Origin: Holothuria scabra
Taxonomy: Eukaryota; Echinodermata; Holothuroidea; Aspidochirotida; Holothuriidae
NCBI GenBank assembly: GCA_037179385.1
Contig: CM074180.1
Location: 27,819,455 to 27,883,454 of the forward strand
Direction: 5' to 3'
DNA: 64,000 nt
The notes under the pieces were generated by a model. The model ran no database searches. It was given only the letters and a program-made list of their open reading frames with translations, and was not told the origin of the DNA. The position numbers and the translations under genes were made by a program. Below are positions 1 through 12,272 of this stretch, one piece after another (the first letter of the stretch is position 1; each line of letters opens with the position of its first letter).

Positions 1-442
1 GGGAGGAACCACGGGGGGGGGGGGGGAGAAATGGTATGATCTAGGGGAAATATAATTGAGTAATTGATATGTATGGGTGGACAAATGTAACACGGGGTGT
101 AGAAAGTGAATAACCCGGCAAACAGAATAAATGAAAGAGGATGCATAATTAATCATTGTTCTTGTATCATCTCAATTTATCTGATATGTATAACCATTTT
201 GCATAGGCTGATTTTTTTCTCATTAGTTGAGAAAGTGCAAACATTAGACCCATATTTTAAGACTGGATACATGCAACATAGAACACGCGGGAAGTGCCGT
301 TTCCGACCACCTGGGGGTCTGTCACAGTAAAGTCAAAAATTTTCTTGTATGCTCCGCGCCAACTGATAGTGGCGCTCCGCTTAGATAGTCCTGCTGGCAC
401 TCAGCCCCCCCCCCCAATATTTTTTCCGTTCCGCCGCGCCTG
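1..442. other. Non-coding, low-complexity start
   Basis: I see no gene. There is a 14-nt G run at 13-26. Positions about 340-395 hold a GC-richer fragment (TGCTCCGCGCCAACTG then GTGGCGCTCCGC) that recurs, diverged, near 37,660, 43,745 and 55,045, so it is an old dispersed repeat piece. Confidence 0.5.
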
Positions 443-562
443 CCTGAAGCAATAAACTGAGATTTTATCTGGATGAGGATGAATTATGGGCGGGGCTTAA
501 GTAAGAAGGTAAGAAGGTTAGGAGAATTGGTACTGTTTGGAGTGAGAGAATTGGGCCTTTAA
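443..562. mobile_element. Right end of a TTAA-flanked MITE (piggyBac-like)
   Basis: The stretch from GAAGCAATAAACTGAG to GAATTGGGCCTTTAA matches the right part of the complete element at 55,718-56,022 and, inverted, the left part of the one at 52,907-53,211. It ends in TTAA (559-562), the target duplication expected of piggyBac-type elements. The left end is missing. The repeat family is seen directly; the superfamily is inferred from TTAA. Confidence 0.6.
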
Positions 563-2102
563 GTCAGTGTCAATCTGGAATCTTCTATGTGAGAAAATTT
601 CCAATGGAGGAAGGAAGGGCTCTTCTCTGCAGTTGCTTTTGGAGGATGTTAGAAGACAGCTATTTTTGCTTTTTTTATAAAATATTGGAAAATAACCAAT
701 TTAGTCGTAGCGAGAAAGTTTTCGTGCTTTTGCCTACTGGCATTTACCAACAACAAAAGGGTGCACTTGTAAATCTCATTGTGGTGTTGTAACTATATAT
801 ACCAACCCAGTGCTCCACAATTAGGAGAAAGCCGTGGGTGATCACTAGATTTTATGAGAAAGTTAGAAGTGGCGTAAAACGAACCAAACCATTCTACATG
901 CCAGAAACGGTTGAAGGGACATATTTTAGTAGGGCCCTAATTTTTGAGGGGGGGGGGGTGCTGTAAATTTAGGGATAATTTGCGGGTTAAAATATGCGTA
1001 AGTATCTATTCTGAGCGTATCTAAATATTTACCACTTCTTGCTTAAATAATGTTACAACATTTTCGGCAAAGGAAAAAAGTCGCTTTATGTTCAACTTTT
1101 TACGTCGTTTTAATGCTGAAAATTGTAGGAGATTATGATCAGTTCCTTTCTTCATTTATTCGTATTACGCCAGTCTGCTTTACTTGGTCTATCCAAGAAT
1201 CAAGGCTTATATCCCAGTTTTCGTTTCCGTTAGGGCCTGAGGAGATCTAACTAATCCCTTATAATTCTGCCACAACATAAGACCGATACTGCACATATAA
1301 TATTTCTTCCTTGTGGTCGCCAAAAATTTCCAAGAATCTATGCGAGATCTAAAACATATTGCTGGAGATTAATCATTACACTTTGAGACGTAACAAGGTA
1401 GAGTTGCCACACCAAGGGAGTTCGGTAGCAGTAAATTTATGGTAACAGAGATTAGTAATACCCATACACACTCTATTTACTGTAACTGTATGCTGTCGTG
1501 ACTGACACTATATATTTCAGAGCTCTTCCTACCTTTACATATTTATATCAAGTCTTTGTTATTGTCAAAGCTTATCCGTTTGATGCTAATGGAAGGAACC
1601 AACAAGACACAATTGTATAAAAATGTATTGCTGAACAAAAAACACTTGACTTTGTCAAAGTATCATAAGTTTTGTTAGTTTTCATAATCTGTGAGATTTG
1701 TTAAGTGTTTGCATAAATTTTGAATAGCAGGTGCAAAGGTCATGTCTAGAGTTCAGTGACGAAATTTACTTCCTTATAATATGAGATAAGCGACAAAAAT
1801 GAAACACTTTATGCTGTGAAATAGGCTTATCAGACATCGTATGGGCTCCGAATCTAAATGTGTACCTTTTTGCCTACTGAAAGATAACGAGCTTCATTAT
1901 GTAGTTTAATTAATTGAGTGATAAGACTCCTTTACAAACGGGACAACGGTCTTTGGGTCTTTAACTTGTAAAGAAAACAATAGCAGTCCCATTTTGTCAC
2001 GGGTCCTGTGATAAGGCGATAACCTGAAGGCAGGCTCTACTGGGTTCCAAAGCTTGGTAGCAACTTAAGTTACGAAACAGCCATAACCGATCGGACTGGG
2101 AG
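563..2102. other. No recognisable gene
   Basis: AT-rich DNA with many stops on both strands. A G run lies near 948-957. I recognise no exon with good splice borders and no clear repeat. Earlier exons of the methyltransferase gene at 6,415 could lie here or upstream of the window, but I could not identify them. Confidence 0.4.
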
Positions 2103-2341
2103 CAGTGGCGTTGTCAAAACTATTTGGGAGACGGCGCCCTGGAGTTATGAACTTTTCCTGGAGACACAATTTCTGAATCTTTCTCCTTTCTGTAGCTCTG
2201 ATACTTAAATACACGTACATATATTCTATGCGTTACACTGGGTTCCCGGGGTATAACGAGTCTATCGTGAACGTGGAGGGGGGGGGGGAGGCAAGTAGAA
2301 GTCCAGGGGCACGTGATGTCTCCCCAGTAGTTACGCTACTG
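2103..2341. mobile_element. Possible hAT-type MITE
   Basis: It starts CAGTGGCGTTG and ends TTACGCTACTG, the inverted ends typical of the hAT-like families elsewhere in this window. The flanking 8-mers (ACTGGGAG and ATTGGAAA) agree at only 5 of 8 positions, so the target duplication is eroded or absent. It contains an 11-13-nt G run near 2,277-2,289. Confidence 0.4.
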
Positions 2342-4990
2342 ATTGGAAATTCTGTCACGTTCGGTACCGGTAGTTAACTCTCAGCCCAGTGGTCATGCCG
2401 TCATGAATTGAAAGCTGAAGCGAATGACCTGTAGCTCCCGACCATTGTCATCTTTTCATGAAAACTTTCTTGACCGTAATCCTGTGTGTGTGCATATATT
2501 ATATGCATTATCCGTACCTTTACATACATGGTTCGGATTTTGGCCACTAGTCACACAAATATTACATATCTCCATTTCTGGAATTATCAAGAAATGGATA
2601 TTCCATACATGTCAAAAATAATCCAGGGCAGTCTTCATAATATCCACAACCGTTACCATAACGTGTGACACTTCGATCGGAGCCAAACATTTGGAAAAAA
2701 TATCGAAGATAAGTTTAACAAAAAAAAAGAGAAAAAAACACTAACATGCACACATCGCAATATAATGAATGCCGTCGCAAAGGAAGCTTTAAGAAAAGTG
2801 TGGTAGAGATGCATTCCTCTTGTCAACTTGTGTGTACAGTTTTGGAGTTGTCAGTGAAATTTCGTTGCCACAGTAACATGGTATTAAAACTATGAGGTGC
2901 AAATTGCGCACTTATTGCAGTTAGTGATCGACCATACATGTTGGCAATACGATCATTCTTGTTTTTCAAGGTGACTTCTCCTAAAAGCATGCATGGAAAG
3001 TCTCGGAATAACTTCATTATGAACATTTGAATCGCATCACTGCTCAGACCGGCACCTAAAGGAAAGGGCGCTTTGGGCTCGGTTTCGCGTTGCCCCGAAA
3101 ATTTTTCCCCCAACATTTATCCTTTGCCCTTGGTCAATATTTCCAATTTATGGATTTGCTTTGAGAAGAGATCTTGTTATAAAATAGTCCCAATCTGCAA
3201 CTATGCATATCTATTGCATAAACGTCGCGATGCATAAATCGATTTCATAAACGAATACTTCACACAAGGACACTTGTTAGCTCTTTTATCTTAAAATTTT
3301 TAGTATTTCAGTGAGCCCTCATGACGATTCATTTCACTTGACTGATGACATTTGTAACGCTACTCTTGCCAGCTAAAAGACAGATAGAGAGCGACCCGAG
3401 TAAAAAAAGTAGACCAATCAAATTCGATTGCGTCCAATACATTTTTTTTCAACCGACAACCTAGTTTTACTTATCAACTATTCTACTTCTGCAGTACCAT
3501 GTAGTGGGAAACCAAGCAAAGGGCCTCTGGACCTGTTTATATTAATACAGAAAGTTTCTTTCACGTGAGACACAAAACCTGCGAATCCTTCTCACATTCA
3601 TGATAACTATATGATCTCATTCTAAAGATATAGAGGTGCTTTTAGTTAAACGAAGCCCGCCCCTCTTACGCAGTTTGCGTGATAGGGATCTTTTATAATT
3701 GTACCCATTCTGACAGAGGCCCTTTCAACTTGACCTATTTCTCAAAGCTTAGTCTCCCATTGAAGCTTGTATTTTCGTGCAATTGGAGGTGTAACCGTAA
3801 ACCGATGTAAAACTGCCAGGCCCTCTGATTTTTCTGTCAATGAGATCGAATGACAATGAAGTTACTAGGTTAAAAATGAAAACAGTAGCATGTTCGGTTT
3901 CTCAGTTTTTATGCATGGAGACAGACATGAATACAAAGTGTTGTTCGCAGACTATCTCCATCTCATCAATCAATCTGGTTTTCTGGTTGGCGCGTTACTT
4001 TCGATTCTCAAGGGTGCATAAAGCAATATAACTAACCTTAGCTCTCATCATTGACATCGAAGAAATGAAATGTATTCTTATCTTCTCGGCAGTAATCATG
4101 TAAAATGTATATAGCGAGGGGCGAAAGTAACCCACATTTGGCGGTTTGTGTTTTCCGTACTGGGTAATTGGGTCCCTTAATGTGCTCCACCAATATAAAG
4201 ACGCCATTTTACTCATTTCATGAAAGCTGCTTTGATATTGTCAGAATTGTTGATTGCTCCAATAAGCACCAATCTATTTTGTCTGTAATCTTATATCTCG
4301 TTCAGTATTTTGAGTCGTTCGTTACATTAACGAATAGGTCTGTCCAAATTTCATATTTCTTTTTCCTCGTCAACATACTACACCAATACATTACATTTTA
4401 CAATATATCAGTTTGATCAATCTTGCCCCAATCTATCAACACATTTATCGGATGTAGAAAGGCTCCTCCAAAGATCAAATTTATTGGGTACATAAATATG
4501 TAGATACTACTGTTTTTTCTACGAAGCTAAAACATATGTAGGCCTATGGCCTCCAAAGAGTCATATTTGTAACCTAAAGGTCATAAACGAATGCCCCACT
4601 TAAAAATTTACGTCGGCTATTAGAGAAAGCCTATAATTATCACAATGGGTAAAACTTGATAAGACTAACCAATTGATTTAAAGTGACCCGTCAAACTCTA
4701 TCCAACTAACCAATGAGATAACTAACTGATAAAACCAATAGGATTCCCTGTTCTAATCACATGACTCTTTGTGAGAAAGTTGGCAAGTACATAAAATATC
4801 TCATGACTGTTTAACTTTGATGTTGAGTATTTGAGTAATGATACATCATAACAGATATCGATATTGAGTTAAACAAAACTATCCAACCTCTGGTTTTTGA
4901 TCTTTGACGTAGCTCGATAAAAGTTTCCTTTTGCTCGTTCCCCAAGTATGTGGCTCCCTTTTATGAAAAAGAAAAATAGAATAAAGTGAG
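2342..4990. other. No recognisable gene; one 97-codon minus-strand frame
   Basis: AT-rich, non-coding in appearance. The longest frame is 2823-3116 (-), 97 codons. It has a mildly protein-like composition but no family I recognise and no convincing splice sites, so I do not call it a gene. The remaining short frames look like chance. Confidence 0.4.
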
Positions 4991-5290
4991 GATATAGTGA
5001 TAACTTTATGGAATTTATGCACATGATGTCACAACGCCGAAAGTAAGCTCTCGTTTGAAAGAGAAATACAAGCAAACACTAAAACATGCAGACGGTTGAT
5101 TGGTTAACCAATCGGATACGTCCGTAAGTCTCCATACACATAAAGTAACGGCGTGAAGCATACCGATTCTTTAAATGTCCTACGCAAAGATCACTGGTAA
5201 GGCCACGTGCTCATTGTTTTTCCACTAAGAAGATGTCATTGTGACTTCAATGCATAAGGTCCATTGCGCCCCCTGGAAGGTGGACCAACG
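4991..5290. repeat. Diverged dispersed repeat, copy 1
   Basis: Shares ordered motifs with 11,295-11,545: TGATGTCACA, then a CAGACGGTTGATTGGT / CAAACAGCTGATTGGT block, then CTTCAATGCATAA followed by a GGTGGAC block. This order of matching blocks shows two old copies of one element; its class is unknown. Confidence 0.5.
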
Positions 5291-6414
5291 TTCCTATCAT
5301 ACACTATTATTATGGAAGACATTTTAATAACTTTCATATCACTTTGCCTTTAAGTCAAATTTTCTGTTATTAATGTGACGGTCGTGATCTTATTAACCTT
5401 GGTGGGAAAAAGTTTCACAATTTTTAACCTTATGACATTTCGTTTTCCTTATCCGTAGGTTTATGGCCTGATCTTAAAGCTTTCATATTTCTTCACTTTT
5501 GAAACAATCTGATAATTGTTATGTCCATATTCCAAAACGAAATCTGATCCCTCGTAGATAACTTCAAATTTTTTTATGTATAAATCCAACACTTAAACAC
5601 AGTACCAACAATTTTAATTTTGAAGTTTCGGTCACTCATCCACCAAAAATTATGGTCTTGGGAACGGACTCAAAATGTATATAGTTCGAATAAAATGGTA
5701 AAAAGTGCGTAAACGCTCTCCGAAAACTCTTCCACTTAGGGCTATAAACCTTTGATCAGGTAGCAAAATAAAAATGAAAATCATGAAACCGAATTCCGAA
5801 CGAATCGATGTTGATAAAAAAAAGAAAAAAATCGGTCGAGAAGTTTGCCATAGAAATTGAATGCAACTTTAAATGGACAACTTAAAGGGGTTGGGGGAAA
5901 TTACAAAAGGTCAGTCAAGGCGTTTAAAATCGTGTATGGGGAGCGAAGTTACTTTCCCCACGATAAGCCCGTTTTCAGCAGTTAACGGTCACGCAGGATG
6001 ACCGTGATCACCTTACTGGCACATTACGTGTGTGTTTAGGCTTTCCATCGACTGGCTACTATGTTTTTCGCGTTTAATTAAGGACTCGTTGGAGCAACAA
6101 TGAGATTTCGGATCATTTTCAACAAACAAATGGAAAAGAAATATTGTTCTGCTTCAATTAATTATTGTTTTTTCTGTCTAAATGTTGCTGGTTTACAGTC
6201 AAATAACGTAAATAAATAAAAGTGTGGTGGTCATCTTGGTAAGCCCAGTAGAATGGATAGTCAGATCGTGTTGCACGCTTGATCCTCTGCCCGTAAGTTT
6301 ACATTGAAATCCGTGGATTTGGCGGTGTTAAGCGCCATGTCAGGATGTCTTTTTTATGGGCGTGTCAGATATATCTGGAAAATTCATTACACGATGTTTT
6401 TTGTCTTTCTTCAG
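5291..6414. other. Intergenic or intron sequence before the methyltransferase exon
   Basis: AT-rich and without recognisable repeats. If the gene starts further upstream, this is intron. It ends in a pyrimidine-rich splice acceptor (TTTGTCTTTCTTCAG) directly before the exon at 6,415. Confidence 0.45.
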
Positions 6415-6537
6415 GTGTGGCCTACGACCACTATAAAGAATTTCACCACTTCATGAGTGTAATGTCCAATGTGTGGTGGGAGAAGCATCTAATTCCAACG
6501 TTTGTGCCCAACGTTCCAGGTCTTAGGGATCAATTGG
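6415..6537 (+). CDS. Penultimate exon of an Rv2258c-like SAM-dependent methyltransferase
   Basis: This 123-nt exon lies between a strong acceptor (TTTCTTCAG) and a strong donor (GTAAGT). It starts with two bases of a glycine-type codon and reads GVAYDHYKEFHHFMSVMSNV, then about 20 more residues ending in VPGLRDQL. This corresponds to the linker between the N-terminal winged-helix region and the Rossmann methyltransferase core in Rv2258c-like proteins, where a G-V-P/A-Y motif and a V-P-G-L motif are usual. Its phase-1 donor joins in frame to the exon at 8,761. The winged-helix exons should lie upstream but were not found. The substrate is unknown. Confidence 0.85.
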
Positions 6538-6974
6538 GTAAGTTCATTCGAAGATAGCCCGAGTTGCATATTCATGAATAAAAGTAACGATTAAAATGCT
6601 GAGGTCGTACTGTGCTGGCAGCTATGAATAAATTGTTACCTGACCACAAGTCCAAATGAGCTGTAAGGTCTTTGCTGTGAAGGATGCTTTGATATGGAGG
6701 ATGTTGTTTTAAATGCAAACTAGACTTTTCTTGGAAGGATCCCAAATTTGTGATAAATTCAAATAACGCCGACGGAAGTTTACTAGCAAAAATTGTCTTG
6801 AAAACGGATCTAAATCTTCTCAATTTGGTGAAACGTCCGTTCAATTCGGACATGTACTTCTCAAAACTATTGACAAATGAAGGTTGAATTTGTATCCCAA
6901 AGTTATCTTGAGGGCTGGAGAATTTAAATTACTTTCTCGCATTGAAAAGGAATGCTTTGTTTCTTTTTGCTTTA

Positions 6975-7364
6975 GATTCCTTGTCGAAGGCAGGTAAGAA
7001 ATATACGCGATGGTGATATCGTGTTTGCGACACTTTGCTTGTAAACAAGATGTCTCAAGGTAGTAACGGCTAACATTTCTCATATTTCATATATAGATTT
7101 GCCATGTTGAAAAAGGACCTCATTGTGTTTGGTGGGGGTCAAAGGTCATTTGAGGTCATCCGCTCTAAAACGGGGAACTACCACAAAAATTACTTGTAAA
7201 CACGATATCTCAAGATGATAGCTACAACCGACACTTCATTTGGTATATAGATTGGTCGTGTTGAAAGGAAGAACCTATTGTTTTTGGTGGAGGTCAAAAA
7301 GGTTATTTCCCCAGAGGTCAATAAGGCAAATTTCCCCAATCTTTCCTTTAGGCCAGGAATCACT
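6975..7364 (+). repeat. Short diverged copy of the AGGTCA tandem-repeat element
   Basis: It begins GATTCCTTGTCGAAGGCAGG and ends near GGCCAGGAATCAC, the same borders as the large array at 46,304-49,183. It holds only about two and a half diverged units, recognised by TTGTAAACAxGATxTCTCAAG and GGTCAAAGGTCATTTGAGGTC. It shows the element existed before its expansion at 46 kb. Confidence 0.75.
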
Positions 7365-7551
7365 ACGTCTGTTGGATTCTTTGGCTTTTTAGTAAATTGC
7401 CCTAAACTAGAAGAAAATTTGGCTAAGACCCCACACTGAGTGGACAATGTTAGTTAGTAAACTTCTCATGCCACTTATGCAACCGCATTCTGACAACATG
7501 GGATTGTTGAAGAGAAACAGCATTTTTTCACAAATCGAGATTGATCTAAAC

Positions 7552-7727
7552 CAGTGACGTAGCCACGGGTTGGTTTTAGGGTTTAGTACCTCCCCCATGA
7601 TCCAACCTTGCAATGCAAAAACGCCTAAACTAGCGCCTTTTTTCTCTATCCTTAAACTTTTTCCTCATGTCTTGCCCCGAATCCCTCCCCCTCCCCTCCT
7701 CATGACACAATCCTGGCTTCGCTACTG
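7552..7727. mobile_element. hAT-type MITE with 7/8 target duplication
   Basis: Starts CAGTGACGTAGCCACGGG and ends TGGCTTCGCTACTG, an inverted pair. The flanking 8-mers are ATCTAAAC and ATCTAAAG, matching 7 of 8. Related copies lie at 25,324-25,490 and 61,265-61,434, sharing ACCCAACCTTGCA-type and CATGACACAATCCTGGCT blocks. No coding capacity. Confidence 0.8.
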
Positions 7728-8760
7728 ATCTAAAGACAGCCTCAAACACAACTTTTTCGAAAGTCCTCCCGACCCTCTGATTAAGGGCCGTTCGGCGAAA
7801 CCAAACTTGAAACAGCCTTGTATAAAACTTACTGTAAGTAACAAGGCTAATCTCAACAAGAGGTTGTATCCTCTTAAATCGAACGGACTCTAATTTTAAC
7901 GTAATCAACCACTCAACCTTCTGATGTGAACGTCTCTCAGGATTTTCCCATTTTAGACTGGCGGCCTAACAGACACTAAATTTGATCTCCACAAATTAAA
8001 AATCTGAGAGGCAATCGCTTAGACTGTGAAATAATCATTTTAGTTTAAAGGGGCAATCGGAGTCTGTTTTTACAAATTTGCCACGACTCAAATTCTTCTC
8101 CACAATCATACATCGAGTAAAAACTAAGAAAAAATTGATGTGTCATCATTATCTGACATTGTCAATGTTCTCCGTCTGGATCAGACTGTCTAGTCTTGCA
8201 TCTGAATGAAATTTTGTTACCCGAGCAAAATGACAAACTTTCCATTCAATACTAATTAATATATAGTAAATGTTTCTTCTTTCTTGAAAGATCTCTTCAT
8301 TGTTTGTCAATTCTGGAAAATAATCTCTTAAAAAGAAAAGATGAAGTGTCGGGCTAAAAGGTTAAAATTCCTTGTCAAACTGATTTCCCACTTAATATTT
8401 CTTTGGCCGACTTGTAGTTAAGTCACGAATCGCATCATGATACCCCTCCAACTTTACCTGACTTGAAAAATCCTAGGAATTTTACTCTATGAAAGGATCA
8501 AAATAACGTTAAGACTAGAGTGCAACTTGGACTCGAGTCTCTGACTTCTTGAGAAAAGAAAGACTTTGCTTCATCTCTGTTCCTTGGTAAATGTTCTGTT
8601 ATAGAAAAATACGTTAGAGCTGTAAATACGTCAACAACGACCGGGATTCTCATGATAGCAACATGGTAGTAATTTTTGCACTCAACTCCATGTATGCATT
8701 CTTTTATTCATTTCCAATACTCAAAAATTATCAATTCTTTCATTTGACGTTATCTTACAG

Positions 8761-9320
8761 AATCAGGCATATCTGTACTGGATCTTGGATGTGGCGAGGG
8801 CGGTGCGTCGATTCTATTAGCTGAGCAGTTTCCTAAAAGTAACTTTGTCGGAATCGATCTTGTAGAGGATCCTATCAAGCATGCTAGAGCAGCAGCAGCA
8901 GAGAAAAAGCTTAACAACATACAGTTTGAGGTGATGGATGCCCATAAAATCCCTCAATCTTGGAATTCTTCCTATCAATTTGTCATTGCCAGTGACTCGC
9001 TTCATGACATGGCACACCCTGTTGAAGTCATACAAATCGTCAAACGGATTTTGACCCCGGAAGGCCGTCTTTCAGTGTTGGAGGTCAACGCGCATTCTCA
9101 GATTAGACAGAATAAAACGATGCCATATGCGTCGACATTTTACACTAACAGCCTTTTCCACTGCATGACTGTTTCCCTACATGCAGAGGGAGGAGAGGGT
9201 AAAGGAAATATGTGGGGTAGAGAAGACACTGTAGAGGCATTGAAGGAAGGTGGTTTAGAAGTTCTCTCCGTACACACCCCAGAAGGATGGTTCAATGTTC
9301 ATTATCTCTGTCAAAAATAG
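8761..9320 (+). CDS. Last exon of the Rv2258c-like methyltransferase
   Basis: Follows the acceptor TTATCTTACAG and continues the frame of the exon at 6,415; together they encode 226 C-terminal residues. Motif I, VLDLGCGEGG (8,775-8,804), is the glycine-rich SAM-binding loop. The acidic end of strand 2 follows in FVGIDLVEDP, then VMDAHKIP and a motif IV-like FVIASDSLHDM. The C-terminal part (ILTPEGRLSVLEV, then a GGEGKGNMWGRE segment) is typical of the family and ends in FNVHYLCQK-stop. The fold implies SAM-dependent methyl transfer in the cytosol, but the acceptor is unknown. The family is bacterial-like and also present in several marine invertebrates. An ATG at 8,931 is internal; the coding frame begins at the splice site. 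Confidence 0.9.
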
Positions 9321-11294
9321 CTCATCGCCTGGGAAAGATGAACGAAGCACAAAGGAAGTTCACCTCAATCTGTTACAAAACGTGACCATCCAAATATATT
9401 AATTTATGACTTATCTAGAAATGTGTGATAGAGGTAATCATGGGGGTACGTATGTTTGAACGTGATGCTTCGTAGAAAGATTACCCTCTATCTATTTATT
9501 AATAGACGTTGTATTCATAACTGTTATCGTCAAAATACTTTCAAATGAAATATATTTTTTACATGTACTAAAAGACCAACAGTATAAACATTTTATAAAG
9601 TCAATAGCACTTTCCTTTAATTCCACCATTTTTATCTTATTGCTCTTTATTTGGATTTTTTCACCAAAATTATGATTTGAGAAGCTTTTTGGGGAAAACG
9701 TACTGAATTCCTCAAGAGGTTCAGAATCAGAATTCAGATTCAGAATCAATCCATAAGCTCATAAGATTGACATCTGACATCATTTTTTTAATTTCCATTA
9801 TAAGCATATTTTCAACACAGTTAAATCTGGTGCGACTAATAGATTTTTGAAAACAGTTTGAGCATACCGGATCCTTAGTATACACATACACACATCGTGG
9901 TGTCTCTGATTTGATTGTTTGTCATTTCCCACCTGTGCAAGAATCAACCATCGAAAGTCAGTATAGGCCTAGGTGTTACTCGCTTACCTCAAACGATGGA
10001 GCCCTTTCTGTTCTGTTACGTCACGGACATATTATGGTCAAAAGCATCGTTCCAACGATCTTCTAAGACATCGGGGGAATGTATCAACAATGGTGTTTTG
10101 CAAAGTTACGAAAAAGTGAATAAGTCAGCAAAAAATGAACAATTACATAACTAAACTATTGTTACTTGATTATAAATCATCACAAATGAATAACATTCTA
10201 GCATTTATTTATTCAATTATTTATGCAGTAACATGGCAACTTAACAATTGATTTCCTTCAGTATTCAAATTAAAAGGTTTGTGAACTTTTCACCTTTTTG
10301 ACCTTTAATAAGTGTGAACTGTTATGGCATAAATGAGCACGCAATATTTACAGTAAGTAAATTTATGCGACTTTTCATATTATTATGGATACGCAGTAAC
10401 GAATTTACTATTTCAAAGGATTTTACAATGAGACTAATTCAGTGTAGGTTTGGATTTATGAAACATTTTAGCAATTTTTATCTAGCTATCCGTCTGTGTA
10501 GGCCTATGTAGCTTAAAAATTATTTTATGAGTTACGACAATTGGAAGGATTTTCTATCAATTTTTAGGTTTCAATTGGTCTGCAGCTGATTTTCATCTCT
10601 TATTTAAACTTTTCACAAATATTTTATTTGATTAAAACTTGGGTTTTTCCTTTAACTTGCTGCTTATTGTGGAGGGGCTTATTTTAAATAATATGTACTC
10701 GTTCCAACCAGGGGAGTTGCATGACTGCATGGTACAATGCCATAAAGCCAACCCGCCACTTAGTTTCGTCGTTATTTCCTTTCGGCTCTATCGGAAAATG
10801 TCACTTCCGTTAATTACCCATAACAATAAGACTTTGGGGTGAAAAAAGTAATTGGCGTATTGTACACGTGGGATTGTTTTCAACGTGTAAGATTTGTGCT
10901 CCCTCTAACAGTGCAGCTTTTGTCACTCCAGCGTTGCTAGGGTATCAAAAAGGCCCGGATGACCGAACGACCTTGATGGTTTCCTCGTGACGTCACTGTG
11001 CCTTTTAATGATATGCTAGTCGTCACTGATTTTGCGCGGTAAGTTTCCCGTCGAGTATGCCAACGACAGCACTTTAGTAACCATTGTTGTACAATGGACC
11101 CCTGGACGTCTTATTAAATAGACGCGCAACGCAGACCTTATCAGATAAACCCTAAGCTTAGGATTTCTACGGACCTTATGCGTTTGACGACGCAATGCCA
11201 CAAGTAGATCTTCTTTGAAGCTAGAGAGAATGCATTTCTTAACCGCGATATGTACCATTCAAGTTTAGTACGTTGAAGGAACAGTCCTTATTTA
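9321..11294. other. 3' flank and UTR of the methyltransferase gene; otherwise nothing
   Basis: AT-rich sequence after the stop. No AATAAA occurs close by; an ATTAAA near 10,267 is a possible poly(A) signal. I found no further exons or clear repeats. Confidence 0.4.
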
Positions 11295-11545
11295 TGCATA
11301 TTCATATGATGTCACAGCGGGCAAAAAAAAAAAAAAAACCAACACCGACAAATGCAAACAGCTGATTGGTCAAATGAGACACGTGGTTAAGTCTTCAACA
11401 CACTTGGGAGGGTGCTACTGCGCGCGACCCACCGCTCCGTATGTGTTGTACACACATTTTTTCATTGTTTCATTGTTATTCGTCCAAAATGACCTCAGCG
11501 TGTCTTCAATGCATAACGTCTTTAGGTGTTGTCATCTGGACGGTG
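11295..11545. repeat. Diverged dispersed repeat, copy 2
   Basis: Partner of 4,991-5,290, with the same block order (TGATGTCACA, GCTGATTGGTC, CTTCAATGCATAACG, CGGTGGAC). It contains a long A run near 11,322-11,338. Confidence 0.5.
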
Positions 11546-11843
11546 GACAGGGAGCTGAACGATGCTCGGCCCTGAAACAGGCGTCTAAAGCAACTTGGTG
11601 CCCCATTGGATATTAAACGGTTCGTAGGTGCACTTAAGTGTTATACATTGTGCAAAATTTGTAGGTAAAAACAATAAAAACTTGGTATTTTTATTTGCTG
11701 AAGGAAAAGTAAGGTGCTTCCATCATTTTTTGTGAGCTGGGCGTCATACTTCAGCTATACCCCGGTTTATCCTCCTCCCCACAGCAGAGACAATACATAC
11801 TTTTTTCATACGCCCTTGGTTTCGGTGTTAATGCAATGCTTCC

Positions 11844-12272
11844 TAAAACCCCGTTCACACTATGCGATACGACTTATTGCAACAAGACTATCTTGTTCTG
11901 GTGAGCGACTGGCGATTAACTGGTTTTAAGAGCATAGTGCCCACATTATGCAACAGGTCGCAGGTCCATGAAACGATTCACGCAAAATTTTAACGTTTAA
12001 CATACTCTTCATTTGTTACCCTTATGAAGAGACAGGATAGTGTTCTGTCCATTTCAGTAAATTGAAGTTCGTGGGTTTCATTCTAGAAGTCTGTCATTGT
12101 TGTCAATTGCACGTTTCAGTTTCATGCGACCGAACATGTTGATCTCATAAAACTGGGTTGCAAGTCTACTTGCAACTCGTTGCAAAGCATCCCACACTTT
12201 GCAACGCGACTGCAAAATCTCGTTGCAATGCGTTCCGTCGCATCGAGTCGCATAGTGTGGACGGGGCTTAAA
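11844..12272. mobile_element. TIR-bounded MITE, 429 bp
   Basis: The left end AAAACCCCGTTCACACTATG pairs with the inverted right end (reverse complement starts TTTAAGCCCCGTCCACACTA). The interior repeats GTTGCAA/TTGCAAC words. No coding frame. The superfamily is not clear. Confidence 0.75.

Larger units (their letters stand above)
6538..8760 (+). other. Intron of the methyltransferase gene with two inserted repeats
   Basis: This 2.2-kb intron is bounded by GTAAGT and TTATCTTACAG. It contains a short copy of the AGGTCA tandem-repeat element (6,975-7,364) and a hAT-type MITE (7,552-7,727). The rest is AT-rich without visible genes; the open frames here come from those repeats or are chance. Confidence 0.7.

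Noticed and set aside
2823..3116. 97-codon minus-strand frame as a missing methyltransferase exon
   Set aside because: Wrong strand for that gene and no winged-helix or family resemblance.
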